Origin: Anaerolineae bacterium
Lineage (GTDB): Bacteria > Chloroflexota > Anaerolineae > Aggregatilineales > UBA2796
Direction of reading: 5' to 3'
Assembly: GCA_019637615.1 (NCBI GenBank)
Contig: JAHBVJ010000016.1
Span: 1 to 64,000, forward strand
DNA: 64,000 nucleotides
The position numbers and the translations under genes were made by a program. Of the stretch, positions 53,311 through 63,473 are shown piece by piece (within the stretch, counting starts at the first letter, position 1; every line of letters begins with the position of its first letter). A model generated the notes under the pieces. It saw only the letters and a program-made list of their open reading frames with translations. It was not told where the DNA came from and made no database searches.

Positions 53311-55752
53311 ATGATGACAACCTCCGACACCGATTTGAAGCTGTGGTATACAACGCCTGCGCAAGCATGGACGAATGCCTTACCGATTGGCAATGGACGC
53401 TTGGGAGCGATGGTTTTCGGCGGCGTCACTCAGGAGCGCCTACAACTGAACGAAGATACGCTGTGGTCTGGCGTGCCTAGACAGTGGAATAACGCGAAGG
53501 CACTGGACGCGCTGCCGGAAGTGCGCCGCCTTGTCTTGGCGGGACGCTATGCGGAGGCGAATGAACTTACTAAGCAGATGCAGGGACTATACACGGAATC
53601 CTACCAGCCGATGGCGGATTTGCTCTTGGACTTTCCTGCGGTCAGTCGTGAGCATATCACTGACTACTATCGTGACCTCGATCTTGACCGTGCCATCGCC
53701 ACTACGCGTTATCGCAAGGAGGGGGCAACCTACACGCGCGAGGTATTTTCGAGCTTCCCCGATCAGGTGATCGTGATGCGCATCACATGTGATCAATCTG
53801 GCAAACTAACCTTCACGGCACGCTTGGATTGTCTGCATCCATATACTATGCATACTGACGCTACTACGTTAATCTTGCGAGGACGAGCGCCGAGTCATGT
53901 CGTACCTAGTTATCTACAAGCCGAAAATCCGATCACGTATGATGAGCACGAAGGGATCGGCTTTGAAGTGCAGGTGCGCTGCGTGGTGAACGGTGGCACG
54001 TTGAGCGCCGATAGCGACAAACTCAACATCACAGGCGCAGATTCTGTCCTCCTCCTGCTATCGGCTGGCACCAGTTTTGCGGGCTACGACAAACATCCTG
54101 TACGGGACGGCAAAGATCAAGCAGTAGCGGCGTCTCAAGCTCTGCAAGCAGCACTAATGCAACCCTACGAGGTGTTGCAGCAGCGCCACCTCGAAGATCA
54201 TCAGCGGTTGTTCCGACGTGTCACCCTCGATTTAGGCTCCAGCGCCTACGCCGCGCTGCCTACCGACGAACGCCTGATGCAATGCCGTCTTGATCAATCG
54301 CTGTCCTTAGACGCGTATCTAGTTGCGGCGCGAATCAAGCATGACCCACAGATGGAGATGCTGCTATTCCAGTACGGACGCTACTTGCTGATCGCCAGTT
54401 CACGCCCCGGCACGCAGCCTGCCAACCTTCAGGGCATCTGGAACGATATGATCCGCCCGCCGTGGAGCGCCAACTACACGCTGAACATCAACGCCGAGAT
54501 GAATTATTGGATGGCTGAATCCGCCAATCTCGCGGAATGTCATTCGCCGCTGTTCGACTTCATCGCGGGTCTGAGCCTGACGGGCAGCAAGACCGCGCAT
54601 CTGCATTATGGGGCGCGTGGTTGGGTTGCTCATCACAACAGCGATGTGTGGCGTCATTCCGCGCCAGTGGGCGAGACGAAAGGCAGCCCGACGTGGGCAA
54701 ACTGGCAAATGGGCGGCGCGTGGTTGTGCCAGCATCTATGGGAACACTATTTGTTCAGCGAAGACATCGACTTCTTACGCGACGAGGCGTATCCGTTGAT
54801 GAAGGGCGCGGCGGAATTCCTGTTGGATACCTTAGTGGAAGATGGCGCGGGGCATCTGGTTACGCTGCCGTCCACCTCGCCCGAACTGGAATTCTGGGAT
54901 GCGGAACACCAACCCGTTGCGGTCAGTATGGCGTCTACCATGGACAATGCGATCACATGGGAGCTGTTCACGGCATGCATCGAGGCATGTCACCTATTGG
55001 ATACCGACGCCGTATTCGCACAGCAGCTTGCCAATGCCCGCAATCAGCTTTACCCATATCAGATCGGCGCACGCGGACAGCTTCAGGAATGGTTCAAGGA
55101 TTTTGACGAAGTCGAGCCACACCATCGGCATATGTCACACTTATTTGGGCTGCATCCGGGTCGGCAAATCCTGTTCGATGATGCGCCTGAGCTGATACGG
55201 GCGATCCGCACGACGCTGGATATTCGCGGCGATCTAAGCACAGGTTGGTCGCTGGCATGGAAGATCAACCACTGGGCACGACTGCGGAACGGCGACCGTG
55301 CATATGCGCTGGTACGCTATCTGCTGACGATCATCGATACCAGCCAGATGAACTACAGCGAGGGTGGCGGCGTGTATTCGAACCTGTTTGACGCGCATCC
55401 GCCCTTTCAGATCGATGGTAACTTCGGCGCGACCGCCGGCATGACCGAGATGTTGATGCAAAGTCATGGCGGCTTCATCCATCTACTGCCCGCGCTACCG
55501 GACACGTGGGCGGCGGGTTCAGTGACAGGACTGCGGGCGCGGGGCGGCTTCGAAGTTGACTTGACGTGGGCGCAGCAGCGCGTGACTCGCGCCGTGATCA
55601 GGTCGAGTAAGGGCAATATGTGCCGCGTGCGTGTGGAAGGGGCGTTAACGGTTCAGCGCGATGGTCAAGAAACTATCGAGACGACGCAGACCGGCAACGT
55701 GATTGCGTTCAACACTGAGGCGGGAGCTGCCTATACACTGGTGACTAGTTAA
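53311..55752 (+). CDS. GH95-family alpha-L-fucosidase or related hydrolase
   Basis: Removes alpha-1,2-fucose (or alpha-galactose, in some members) from glycans by inversion. About 813 residues, typical of GH95. The N-terminal sandwich has the signature [19 protein letters not shown] and [11 protein letters not shown]. The (alpha/alpha)6 barrel carries [10 protein letters not shown], the [13 protein letters not shown] segment with the two catalytic-region Asn residues, LPSTSPE with the acid Glu, and [13 protein letters not shown] with an Asp. No signal peptide is visible, so it is probably cytoplasmic, acting on imported oligosaccharides. The ATG at 53311 or 53314 is likely the start. The sugar ABC permeases at 60.3-63.2 kb could serve it. 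Confidence 0.9.
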   Translation: MMTTSDTDLKLWYTTPAQAWTNALPIGNGRLGAMVFGGVTQERLQLNEDTLWSGVPRQWNNAKALDALPEVRRLVLAGRYAEANELTKQMQGLYTESYQPMADLLLDFPAVSREHITDYYRDLDLDRAIATTRYRKEGATYTREVFSSFPDQVIVMRITCDQSGKLTFTARLDCLHPYTMHTDATTLILRGRAPSHVVPSYLQAENPITYDEHEGIGFEVQVRCVVNGGTLSADSDKLNITGADSVLLLLSAGTSFAGYDKHPVRDGKDQAVAASQALQAALMQPYEVLQQRHLEDHQRLFRRVTLDLGSSAYAALPTDERLMQCRLDQSLSLDAYLVAARIKHDPQMEMLLFQYGRYLLIASSRPGTQPANLQGIWNDMIRPPWSANYTLNINAEMNYWMAESANLAECHSPLFDFIAGLSLTGSKTAHLHYGARGWVAHHNSDVWRHSAPVGETKGSPTWANWQMGGAWLCQHLWEHYLFSEDIDFLRDEAYPLMKGAAEFLLDTLVEDGAGHLVTLPSTSPELEFWDAEHQPVAVSMASTMDNAITWELFTACIEACHLLDTDAVFAQQLANARNQLYPYQIGARGQLQEWFKDFDEVEPHHRHMSHLFGLHPGRQILFDDAPELIRAIRTTLDIRGDLSTGWSLAWKINHWARLRNGDRAYALVRYLLTIIDTSQMNYSEGGGVYSNLFDAHPPFQIDGNFGATAGMTEMLMQSHGGFIHLLPALPDTWAAGSVTGLRARGGFEVDLTWAQQRVTRAVIRSSKGNMCRVRVEGALTVQRDGQETIETTQTGNVIAFNTEAGAAYTLVTS

Positions 55753-55766
55753 ACGGCACTCGATTG

Positions 55767-55799
55767 AACGCATAGGGGGAACATCCACCCCTATGCGTT
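55767..55799. terminator. bidirectional terminator between convergent genes
   Basis: AACGCATAGGGG (55767-55778) pairs with CCCCTATGCGTT (55788-55799), 12 bp perfect with a 9-base loop, between two converging stops (55752 and 55821). No strong T tract, but the position fits both genes. Confidence 0.65.
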
Positions 55800-55820
55800 G
55801 CATGGCAATGTCCACACAGC

Positions 55821-58800
55821 TTACGCTTCCCTGAGCACCTCCCGGATGATCTGCTCTGTTGGTGTCGAGAGGCCGAGTTGCCAGAACTTAGCCCATTGTG
55901 GCTCGTACACTTGTAAGGCGGCGTGAACACGGTCATATTCCGTCTGATCGGCTTCAGTCAATTGTCCATCTGCGTCTAGCGCCTCTAGGATCGCGCGCGA
56001 TGCTCCCAACGTCTTGGTCGCTAGGTCGAACTGCTGTCGGTTCATGAATACCCCTGCGACGCCGATCAAGCACGCGGCAATCGCGTCTAGTTCGTCCAAT
56101 GGCTGTAGCAGTTTAAGCGATGCCTGAAAATTCTGGAATGCGGAAACGTGATCACCTTGTGCCTGCCGCGTGAAGCCTAAGTTATACAGCATCGTCGCCA
56201 CGCCCACGCTGAGGTCTAATTCTTGCATCAACGTGAGACTCTCGCGGTAGAAAGGTTCGGCTTCCGCATTTTTCGCCTGAGCACGCAAGACGCCGCCGAG
56301 TTCGTACAAGGCGAGGGCAACTGCTTCTGAGCTTCCATGCGTGCGCGCTAAGGTTAAGCTCTCATGCAGCACTGCTTCTGCTCTGGCGAAGTCACCTTTT
56401 TTCAGAATTATCTGCCCCATGAGGTTGAGACAGCGCCCGATTCCAGCTTCATTAGCTAACGCGCGGTTCAGATTCAGGCCTGCTTCCAGATAAGGTTCAG
56501 CTTCCGCGTCGCTGCCCAACAAGAGTTCTGTTTCGCCCAGACTCTGGAGAATCACCGCTTCACCAACTTGATCGTGAACGGATCGGAAAAGGCTAAGGCT
56601 GGTTTTTAGAAACGTGGTGGCGCGCTCGTAATTGGAACGCAGCATCGCCAGCCGACCAGCGCCCTGTGCGGCTTTGGCGTGGACGTGCGTGGATAGTTGA
56701 TCGGCATGGGTGAATACGCGGTCAATCCATGCCGCGCCTTCGCTAAGTAGGCTTTGTGTCGCCCAATAGCGCCACAGGATGCCAACCATGCGTCCGGCAT
56801 CTTCAACCATATTTTGCTGCAAAAGCCTTGCTAGTGCAGCTTCCAAATTATAGCGTTCGACCTTCATATATCCGAACCACGCGATCTGGTCACGACCATT
56901 TAGGTGGGGTTCGGCTTTTTCGAGCCACTGGCAGTAGTACCGTGTGTGTTTTTGTTGGGTTGGCTCTGTTTCGCCAATGCTATCGAGTTTTTCGTGGGCA
57001 TATTCGCGTAAGACGGTTAACATCGAGAACACGTCTTTAGCGGGCTGTTGAAGTAGGCTCTTATTCTTGAGCGATTCCAGATCAGAGGTAGCCGTAATCG
57101 CTATCGCTGCCTCAGCCAGAAACTGATTTTCAAAAATAGCTAACTGGGCAAATGACCGTTGTTCTTCGGCGTTCAGGAGGTGATAACTCCAGTCTATCGC
57201 CCCGCGCATAGTTTGTTGCCGCAATGGCAGGTCGCGCGGGCCTTTGCTCAACAACGCCAGCCGCTTCGTGAGCTGATCCGCAATCTCTGATAAAGCGAGG
57301 TCGCGGACGCGTGCCGAGGCCAATTCCAGCGCGAGCGGCAGCCCGTCAAGCTGACGACAGATTTGCGTCACATTCGGGGCATTCCCCGCTGTAAGCGCGA
57401 ATTCAGGTTGAACCGCCTGCACGCGATCCACGAATAACGCGACGGCGGGCGAACGGCGCAGTTCATCAAGATCGGCGTGTGGGTCGGGCAGCGCGAGCGG
57501 AGAAACGACATAATTCCGTTCTCCATAGATAAACAGTGGCTCACGGCTCGTCGCCAGCACCTTTACCCGTGCCGCTGCGGTGAGCAGTTCATTGACGACC
57601 GGCGCAGCATCCAGCATATGCTCGAAGTTGTCAAATATCAGCAGCAGTTGGCGCGATTGTAGATATGCTTTGATCAAGTCGAGCAGCGGTTTCTTGCCAT
57701 CTTCTACGATGTCGAGCGCTTGCACCAGATTTTTGAGGATGGCATCCATGTGGTTGAGTGGAGCAAGCGGGATGAAGTATATCCCATCTTCATATTCATC
57801 GAGCAGGGACGCCCCAACCTCGATAGATAAACGGGTCTTGCCAATACCACCGGGGCCTAATAGAGACAGGAGACGCACATTCGGTTGACGCATCAAGCGG
57901 CCGATTTCCGCCACATGTTGTTCACGCCCGATCAGCGACGTGATCTGCGCGGGCAGGTTTGTCGGACGTGGCGTGAGCGAATGAACGGGAGCCGCGTTCA
58001 GAGGGAATTTTTCTGAAACAGCCTGAAAAATATGCACAGTCTCGTTTATTTCGCGCAGACGGTGCCTCCCAAGATCGCGCAGTTCCAGTGCATCTGGCAG
58101 CAGTTTCTTGGTAGCCTCAGAGATGAGGATTTGCCCACCGCGCGCAGCTTTCATGAAACGTGCGGCGCGGTTAAGGGCAATCCCGAAGAATTCATTTCCG
58201 CGTTTTTCAGCCTCGCCGGAATAGATGCCCATCTGTACGCTCAGGGCAAGGAGAGGCATTTCAGGTCGGGTAGACGCATTGTACAAGGCACGTTGTATCG
58301 CCAGCGCGGCCTCTAGCGCATTCTCGGCTGTATCAAAGACAGCATACATGCTTTCGGCTCCGGTGATAAATATCTTGCCCTGATAAATTTCAACGGTGTC
58401 CGATACCACGACTTCATAATGATCGAGTGCAATCGTCATCGCCTCAGGTTGCTGTTCCCAGAGTTGACCGCTGTCTTCAATATCTGCGAAGAGAAAGGTA
58501 TAAACCTTCGATCCGCGTGTGGCAAAGGTAGGCGGATCGGGGAACACACGGGTCGATTCAGAAGGGACAAATTGTAATGTGATTGGCGTCTCTGACGGTT
58601 TACTATCTATGTCCTTCGCAATGGCGGAAAGCTCAGAATCAGGCAGCTCACTGCGGTTAGCACGCATGAATGCATCGCTAAACTCCAGCGCGCTCTGGAA
58701 TCGGTGTTTTGGCTCTTTTGCCAGCACGCGATCCATCACCGCATTCAGCGCGGGGGGCAAATCGGATCGCGCTTTTGTGATATTCGGAATCGCACGCGTG

Positions 58801-59474
58801 GCATGTTGAAAGATGATATTCAGGGGGGTATCTGAAATAAAGGGTGGCTGCCCTGTCAAAAGCTCATAGATGACGACGCCGAGTGAATAGATGTCGGCGC
58901 GTGAGTCAACTGCCTTTCCCTTGCCTTGTTCAGGCGACATATAGGTGGGCGTGCCGATGACATGTCCGGTCTTGGTCGCCGTCGCGTTAGCCTCTTGCAG
59001 TTTGGCAATACCAAAATCAGCAAGGAAGGTGTCACCCTCGCCGTTCAGCAAAACATTGGCGGGCTTTATATCACGGTGAATGACACCTTTGCTATGGGCA
59101 TAGTCTAACGCGGCGGCAAGTTGACCAAGGAGTTGTGCGACTCTGAATATCGGAAGGGTGCCCTGATGAATGAGATCAGCCAGCGAACCACCCTCAACAT
59201 AAGGCGTCACGAGATAAAAAATGTCATCCTCGCTGCCGGAATCGTAGAGGGCGAGGATATGGGGGTGCTGCAAGCGCGCGATGGCGAGTGCCTCTCGGCG
59301 GAATCGTCGGATGTAGATCGGATCGCGGTCTGGCTGTGGTGGCAGCACTTTGATAGCGCAGTGTCGATCTAATTCTCGATCATATCCTTTGTAGACGGTC
59401 GCCATGCCGCCCCGACCAATAAGTTGGACAATTTCATACTTACCCAGCCTGCGTCCAATCAGCGATGAAACCAT
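55821..59474 (-). CDS. Ser/Thr kinase - cyclase-like - STAND ATPase - TPR fusion
   Basis: A 1217-residue signalling protein with four modules. Residues about 10-270: Hanks kinase (LIGRGGMATVYKG, CAIKVLPP, HRDIKPANVL, ADFGIAK), all catalytic residues present. About 323-505: class III adenylate/guanylate cyclase homology (TFLFADIEDSG with the first metal Asp; NRAARFMKAARGGQILIS). The second metal position, usually IGDG, reads TGAE, so this cyclase is probably inactive and may act as a sensor. About 530-830: STAND/NB-ARC-type P-loop ATPase (LGPGGIGKTRLS, LLIFDNFEHM, TSREPL). About 880-1210: TPR-like repeats. This is like the AfsR/SARP-type signalling STANDs but with a kinase at the front. Monocistronic. 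Confidence 0.92.
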   Translation of the reverse strand: MVSSLIGRRLGKYEIVQLIGRGGMATVYKGYDRELDRHCAIKVLPPQPDRDPIYIRRFRREALAIARLQHPHILALYDSGSEDDIFYLVTPYVEGGSLADLIHQGTLPIFRVAQLLGQLAAALDYAHSKGVIHRDIKPANVLLNGEGDTFLADFGIAKLQEANATATKTGHVIGTPTYMSPEQGKGKAVDSRADIYSLGVVIYELLTGQPPFISDTPLNIIFQHATRAIPNITKARSDLPPALNAVMDRVLAKEPKHRFQSALEFSDAFMRANRSELPDSELSAIAKDIDSKPSETPITLQFVPSESTRVFPDPPTFATRGSKVYTFLFADIEDSGQLWEQQPEAMTIALDHYEVVVSDTVEIYQGKIFITGAESMYAVFDTAENALEAALAIQRALYNASTRPEMPLLALSVQMGIYSGEAEKRGNEFFGIALNRAARFMKAARGGQILISEATKKLLPDALELRDLGRHRLREINETVHIFQAVSEKFPLNAAPVHSLTPRPTNLPAQITSLIGREQHVAEIGRLMRQPNVRLLSLLGPGGIGKTRLSIEVGASLLDEYEDGIYFIPLAPLNHMDAILKNLVQALDIVEDGKKPLLDLIKAYLQSRQLLLIFDNFEHMLDAAPVVNELLTAAARVKVLATSREPLFIYGERNYVVSPLALPDPHADLDELRRSPAVALFVDRVQAVQPEFALTAGNAPNVTQICRQLDGLPLALELASARVRDLALSEIADQLTKRLALLSKGPRDLPLRQQTMRGAIDWSYHLLNAEEQRSFAQLAIFENQFLAEAAIAITATSDLESLKNKSLLQQPAKDVFSMLTVLREYAHEKLDSIGETEPTQQKHTRYYCQWLEKAEPHLNGRDQIAWFGYMKVERYNLEAALARLLQQNMVEDAGRMVGILWRYWATQSLLSEGAAWIDRVFTHADQLSTHVHAKAAQGAGRLAMLRSNYERATTFLKTSLSLFRSVHDQVGEAVILQSLGETELLLGSDAEAEPYLEAGLNLNRALANEAGIGRCLNLMGQIILKKGDFARAEAVLHESLTLARTHGSSEAVALALYELGGVLRAQAKNAEAEPFYRESLTLMQELDLSVGVATMLYNLGFTRQAQGDHVSAFQNFQASLKLLQPLDELDAIAACLIGVAGVFMNRQQFDLATKTLGASRAILEALDADGQLTEADQTEYDRVHAALQVYEPQWAKFWQLGLSTPTEQIIREVLREA

Positions 59475-59539
59475 ATCTCAAACGAGCTTTCCAAGATACA
59501 GGATTCTCAACTTATGCATGGCCTTGTCTAGGCTATTGA

Positions 59540-59567
59540 AAATAAAATTCCAATCTTCCGATTGGAA
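59540..59567 (-). terminator. terminator of the secreted-protein gene
   Basis: Minus strand TTCCAATC-GGAA-GATTGGAA followed by TTTTATTTTC. It lies about 82 bases after the stop at 59649 and before the kinase-fusion gene, so the two minus-strand genes are separate units. Confidence 0.75.
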
Positions 59568-59648
59568 CTTAATTTCAATGATGAAGAACTGTCACTTCAC
59601 ATGAAACACAAAGCTACTACGAAAGAGCAGCTTCGTTTGGCCCGGATT

Positions 59649-60104
59649 TTACTGTGTGCTTTGGAAAGCCACCCACAAAACCGTGTTTTCCATCCCGGAA
59701 ACACTGTGAAGTCCCAACTTAACGTTTGTGGCAGACACCAGCGTCGAATCCGCAGTCACGCTAGCATTGCCGCTGAACGTGGTCACGATTGTCGCGACTT
59801 TGTATTGGTTAGGAGCCTGATCCGCGTAAACCGTGAAGGTCTCCTGCGAAGTCAGCCATGTTGGGGTATGAATTGCCAGAACCATCGATATTCCCTCAGG
59901 GATATGTAGTTCATAATGAACTTCTTTCACATCCCAAGGCAGCGTCGAAACAGTGGCACCAATATCCAGAATATCCCCGCTAGAAAGAATGACTGCGGGG
60001 TCAGAGCGGCATGCCAGTTTTGCCTCAGCAACGCTTGGGAGCATGAGGATGACCACAAGCGCAATTAAAAGTGATACTCGCTTAACGTGGTTGATTTTCG
60101 ACAT
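59649..60104 (-). CDS. small secreted protein, unknown function
   Basis: A 151-residue exported protein. Residues 1-28 are a signal peptide with basic start, hydrophobic core and a VAEAK cleavage region. The remaining 123 residues contain two Cys-poor beta-rich stretches (VHYELHIPEGISMVLAIHTP, TVYADQAPNQYKVATIVTT, ASVTADSTLVSATNVKLG), with the look of an immunoglobulin-like or fibronectin-like beta sandwich. I cannot name the family. Only one Cys is left after cleavage. It has its own terminator. Confidence 0.72.
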   Translation of the reverse strand: MSKINHVKRVSLLIALVVILMLPSVAEAKLACRSDPAVILSSGDILDIGATVSTLPWDVKEVHYELHIPEGISMVLAIHTPTWLTSQETFTVYADQAPNQYKVATIVTTFSGNASVTADSTLVSATNVKLGLHSVSGMENTVLWVAFQSTQ

Positions 60105-60271
60105 TATGTTTTCCTTACTGGCTCACAATGTCTTACGGTATGGAAAAACATTATATACTAATTTTGCGCACAAATGACCCGAAATGTGTAAAAAGTTTCT
60201 GAATTATCTTCCTAGCTTCGAAGCTATTTCACAACGCGAAGAAGGGGTATTCAGCCGGATTCTAGGCAGCA

Positions 60272-60296
60272 AAACCCCTGTTTTCGACAGGGGTTT
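60272..60296 (-). terminator. terminator of the ABC permease operon
   Basis: AAACCCCTGT (60272-60281) pairs with ACAGGGGTTT (60287-60296), a 10-bp perfect stem with a 5-base loop. On the minus strand TTTTG follows. It lies 42 bases after the permease stop. Confidence 0.8.
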
Positions 60297-60337
60297 ACAA
60301 TTTGCCGAACGGGTTAATCTACGTATCACAAATTCGA

Positions 60338-61246
60338 TCAGCCCTTCAAGCCGGTCGTGGCGATGCCCTCGGTGAACTGCTTCTGTGTAAGGAAGTACAG
60401 CAGCAAAATCGGCAACATCGCGATCATCGCCGCCGCCATTTTGAGGTTGGTATACTCACCGCCTTCGGTGCTAAAGGCTTGCAGTGCTACCGAGATCGGA
60501 CGCCAGTTATCGCTCGCGGTGACGAGAATAGGCCACTCCAACGCACCCCACACACCGATGAAAGCCAGCAGTATGGTGGTGAAGATCGCCGCGCGTGAGA
60601 TCGGCACTACGATCTGAAACAAAAAGCGCAGATGACTTGCGCCGTCCAAACGAGCGGCCTCCCATAATTCGTCAGGGATCTGCTTGAAGAACTGGCGCAG
60701 CAAGAAGATGCTAAACGTATTTGAGAGGAAGGGAATAACCAGCGCAGGCCAGTTATCCATCCACTTGAGCGAGAACGGCAAATTAAGCTGCTTGCCGAAT
60801 GCCTCAAACGCTTGACTAATACGCGTCACGATGATCAGATTTGGCACCAGCAAGATGATACTCGGTACGAAGATGGTCATCAGGAAGATGCCAAACAACA
60901 GATCGCGCCCCGGAAATTTCATTCGGGCGAAGGCATAGGCGGCTAGAACTGCGATGATGGTTTGCCCGGACACGCTCAAGATTTCCAACATCACCGTGTT
61001 GAACAGGTAACGCCCGTAATTGCGCTGCGCACCCGCCGTCGGCCCGATTCCCAGCGCGTCCAGATAATTTTCAGGATGCAACTCGCTAGGGATGATGTTG
61101 GGCGTGTTGTTGGCTTCGAAACTGTTCATGAACGATTTACCGATCATGAAGAAAAACGGCATGATGTATAGAAGCGCAGCCAACGTCAGCACAGTATAGG
61201 TAAAGACGCGGAACGGCGTCAATCCGCGATTCGCAGCATTAGCCAT
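60338..61246 (-). CDS. sugar ABC transporter permease, MalG-type
   Basis: A 302-residue inner-membrane permease of a carbohydrate-uptake (CUT1) ABC transporter. Six hydrophobic segments; the EAA loop reads EAARLDGASHLRFLFQIVVPISRAA (about residues 200-225), where the ATPase docks. IPFLSNTFSIFLLRQFFKQIP in front is typical of MalG-family proteins. Its start overlaps the stop of the larger permease by eight bases. The solute-binding and ATPase subunits are not in the window, so they lie elsewhere. The neighbouring GH95 hydrolase suggests glycan-derived sugars, which is inference. Confidence 0.93.
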   Translation of the reverse strand: MANAANRGLTPFRVFTYTVLTLAALLYIMPFFFMIGKSFMNSFEANNTPNIIPSELHPENYLDALGIGPTAGAQRNYGRYLFNTVMLEILSVSGQTIIAVLAAYAFARMKFPGRDLLFGIFLMTIFVPSIILLVPNLIIVTRISQAFEAFGKQLNLPFSLKWMDNWPALVIPFLSNTFSIFLLRQFFKQIPDELWEAARLDGASHLRFLFQIVVPISRAAIFTTILLAFIGVWGALEWPILVTASDNWRPISVALQAFSTEGGEYTNLKMAAAMIAMLPILLLYFLTQKQFTEGIATTGLKG

Positions 61247-63182
61247 AAAACACCTGATCTCTCGACAAGCGATTCTGAACGGCGGTCAGGATGAGGATGA
61301 TGCCAAACAGGATGAACGACAGCGCCGCCGCATAAGCCACCGAAGGCGAGGCGTCGCGAATGATCTGGAAGATGTAGACTGTCGCTACGTCCAATGCGCC
61401 GCGTTGATCGTTGGTGCGCAATACGTAAATGTGCGTGAAGGCACGAAACGTCCCAATAATCGAGAGCAACGTCAGGAAGAAGGTCGTGGGCGAAATCAGC
61501 GGGATGGTGATGTTGCGGAAAGCGCTCCAACGCCCCGCCCCATCTACCTGCGCCGCTTCGTACATTTCCTTCGGCACGGCCCCCAGACCAGACATGAAGA
61601 TCACTGCGTTATAACCGCTGAAAACCCAAATGCTGTAGAGGATCGCTACGATCAGCGGGAGTGACGGCCCGACGAGGAACGGCGGAATGCCCGTCGTACC
61701 GCTGAAGCCTGATCTGCCGCCCGCCGCGATGATCTCGACAACTCCACGCGGGTCACGCAGCCACTGCTGGATTGGAATACCCATCGCCTTGAATAGTTGG
61801 TTGACCGCGCCGTTCTGATCGCCGCCAAAGATGATGGCGAACACTGCCGCTGTTGCAACCGTTGGCGCGATATAGGGGATGAAGAAGATGATGCGGTACA
61901 GGCTCTTGCCCCATGTGACCTCATGGAATAGCAGATACGCCAGCAGCAACCCGATGACTAGCTGGACGGGCACAGTAAAGGCAGCGTAAAGGACGGTGCG
62001 GTAAAGCGAGTCATAAAATTTTGGATCGCCGCCTGCCGCCGCGCTAGGCAGTTCACCGACGAACAGCCAACCCGCAACGAGTAAGACAATGGCAATCAGG
62101 TAGGTGCCAAACATGCCTGCATTGGTATCTTTGGCTGAAGCCGTCCGCCACATCACATAAGCCAGCCCGATCATCCCCATTCCGAACAGCATCGTGGAGA
62201 CCTGAGGCCAGAGCACGAGGATGGCGACGAAATCTTTGAGTGCGAGACCGCTAAGTTCTTGGATACGGGCAGGGTCAACTTTAGACAGCGCGACAATCGC
62301 GTTATTCAACAAATCAATCGCAGACAGGTTGTATAGTGCTAACCCGATCACCATCAGCACCAGTACAACGCGCAGCAAGCCTAGCAGCGTCTTGCGCGTC
62401 GCCTGTTCGTAGCTATCTAGACCAGCTCTGATGCGCGACACAACGATGACGAGAAACCCACTCACAAAGATACCCACCCACGCAGCGAATTGATTGGTCA
62501 GTGGCGCGAGCAGCAGCACGCGTTTGTCGCGCGGGCTGGTCAGCACTTCGGTCAGCGCGTTGATCAGGTGTTGGATTTGCGGGTTCACCGTTGAATACAA
62601 CTCGGCTAGGACGTAGATCATGAAGCCTAGCCCGCTGAGGAACAACACCAAGGCACCCCACGAATCAACGAGCAGCATCAGGCTTGCTTTGTTGCGGGCG
62701 TTGAGCAGGAAATAACCCACGATGCCAATTGCCAAGCCAACCACAGGCCAGAGCACCTGTGAGTAATCGCCAAAAAAGATCATGATTACCAAAGCGATAA
62801 TGGCTGGCGCAGCGGGGATGGTGGGCAGCAAGTAAGGCCAGAAGTCTACTTTGGCTTTCTGCGCTTCTGCCTGACCACGCTGGATCAGCATCATCCCCCC
62901 GATGCTCAACACCAACGCCAGCGCAAACCCGATCATGTAAGCGAGGCTGCCGAGCGCTTTCCCAAACTGGGCTAACCCAACAAACCGCGTTGGGAGAGGC
63001 GTGCCATCCTGCATACTCAGGAAGAAGCCGTATAAGACGGGGAAAAGTTGGAAGACAAAAGCGATGATGGCGGCTGGCGCAACAAAAAGCAGCCCGGTCA
63101 GTGCTTCGCTCCACTGCTTGTTGCTGGATGCAGTGGATGCGCCCTCACGAACCTGAGCTATTGTGGTCGTCGTGGTAGCCAT
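61239..63182 (-). CDS. sugar ABC permease, MalF-type, with a large membrane insertion
   Basis: Partner permease to the gene at 60338-61246; about 647 residues, twice the usual 300. The normal MalF-type start is present (GLLFVAPAAIIAFVFQLFPVLYGFFLSMQDG, with FVGLAQFGKAL ending at residue 77) and resumes at DPKFYDSLYRTVLYAAFTVPVQL (about residue 384). The normal sequence is therefore split by about 305 residues holding roughly eight hydrophobic segments. EAAQVDGAGRWSAFRNITIPLISPT is the ATPase-docking EAA loop. E. coli MalF has only a soluble P2 insert. I start at the ATG at 63182; an upstream in-frame start (63392) would add 70 residues with no coding look. The insertion's role is unknown. Confidence 0.85.
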   Translation of the reverse strand: MATTTTTIAQVREGASTASSNKQWSEALTGLLFVAPAAIIAFVFQLFPVLYGFFLSMQDGTPLPTRFVGLAQFGKALGSLAYMIGFALALVLSIGGMMLIQRGQAEAQKAKVDFWPYLLPTIPAAPAIIALVIMIFFGDYSQVLWPVVGLAIGIVGYFLLNARNKASLMLLVDSWGALVLFLSGLGFMIYVLAELYSTVNPQIQHLINALTEVLTSPRDKRVLLLAPLTNQFAAWVGIFVSGFLVIVVSRIRAGLDSYEQATRKTLLGLLRVVLVLMVIGLALYNLSAIDLLNNAIVALSKVDPARIQELSGLALKDFVAILVLWPQVSTMLFGMGMIGLAYVMWRTASAKDTNAGMFGTYLIAIVLLVAGWLFVGELPSAAAGGDPKFYDSLYRTVLYAAFTVPVQLVIGLLLAYLLFHEVTWGKSLYRIIFFIPYIAPTVATAAVFAIIFGGDQNGAVNQLFKAMGIPIQQWLRDPRGVVEIIAAGGRSGFSGTTGIPPFLVGPSLPLIVAILYSIWVFSGYNAVIFMSGLGAVPKEMYEAAQVDGAGRWSAFRNITIPLISPTTFFLTLLSIIGTFRAFTHIYVLRTNDQRGALDVATVYIFQIIRDASPSVAYAAALSFILFGIILILTAVQNRLSRDQVFYG

Positions 63183-63473
63183 AAAAACTTGGGTCCTTGT
63201 TTCACGTACACTGACGTTGAGACCATCATTTTGATTATAACGAGTGTCAATGCTACATGCTTTTAGCTGGCTTTGATTAAGATCATCAGTAGTGCATGTT
63301 AACAGACTGTTAAATCGTTCTGTGCAGCATCCCCCCTCTGACAATTGCGATGAGCCGCATGACAATACGACATATACACAAACTTCACGCAAAATTCATA
63401 GGGGAGGGGTTCAAACCGAAAATAAACCATTTATAGTATTAGTATCTAGTCATTATCTTTCGAAAGTACTGTC
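63183..63473. other. divergent spacer between the ABC operon and the FHA gene
   Basis: About 290 bases carrying promoters for both directions. I see no gene and no clear binding site. No solute-binding protein gene sits here, where it would often be found. Confidence 0.45.

Noticed and set aside
53311-63182. Complete fucose-utilisation operon
   Set aside because: GH95 and the permeases are on opposite strands and separated by a kinase gene; no binding protein, ATPase or fucose catabolic gene is visible.
61239-63392. Start of the MalF-type permease at 63392
   Set aside because: The first 70 residues would be Cys/Ser/Thr-rich with no resemblance to permease N-termini; the ATG at 63182 precedes the normal start of the fold.
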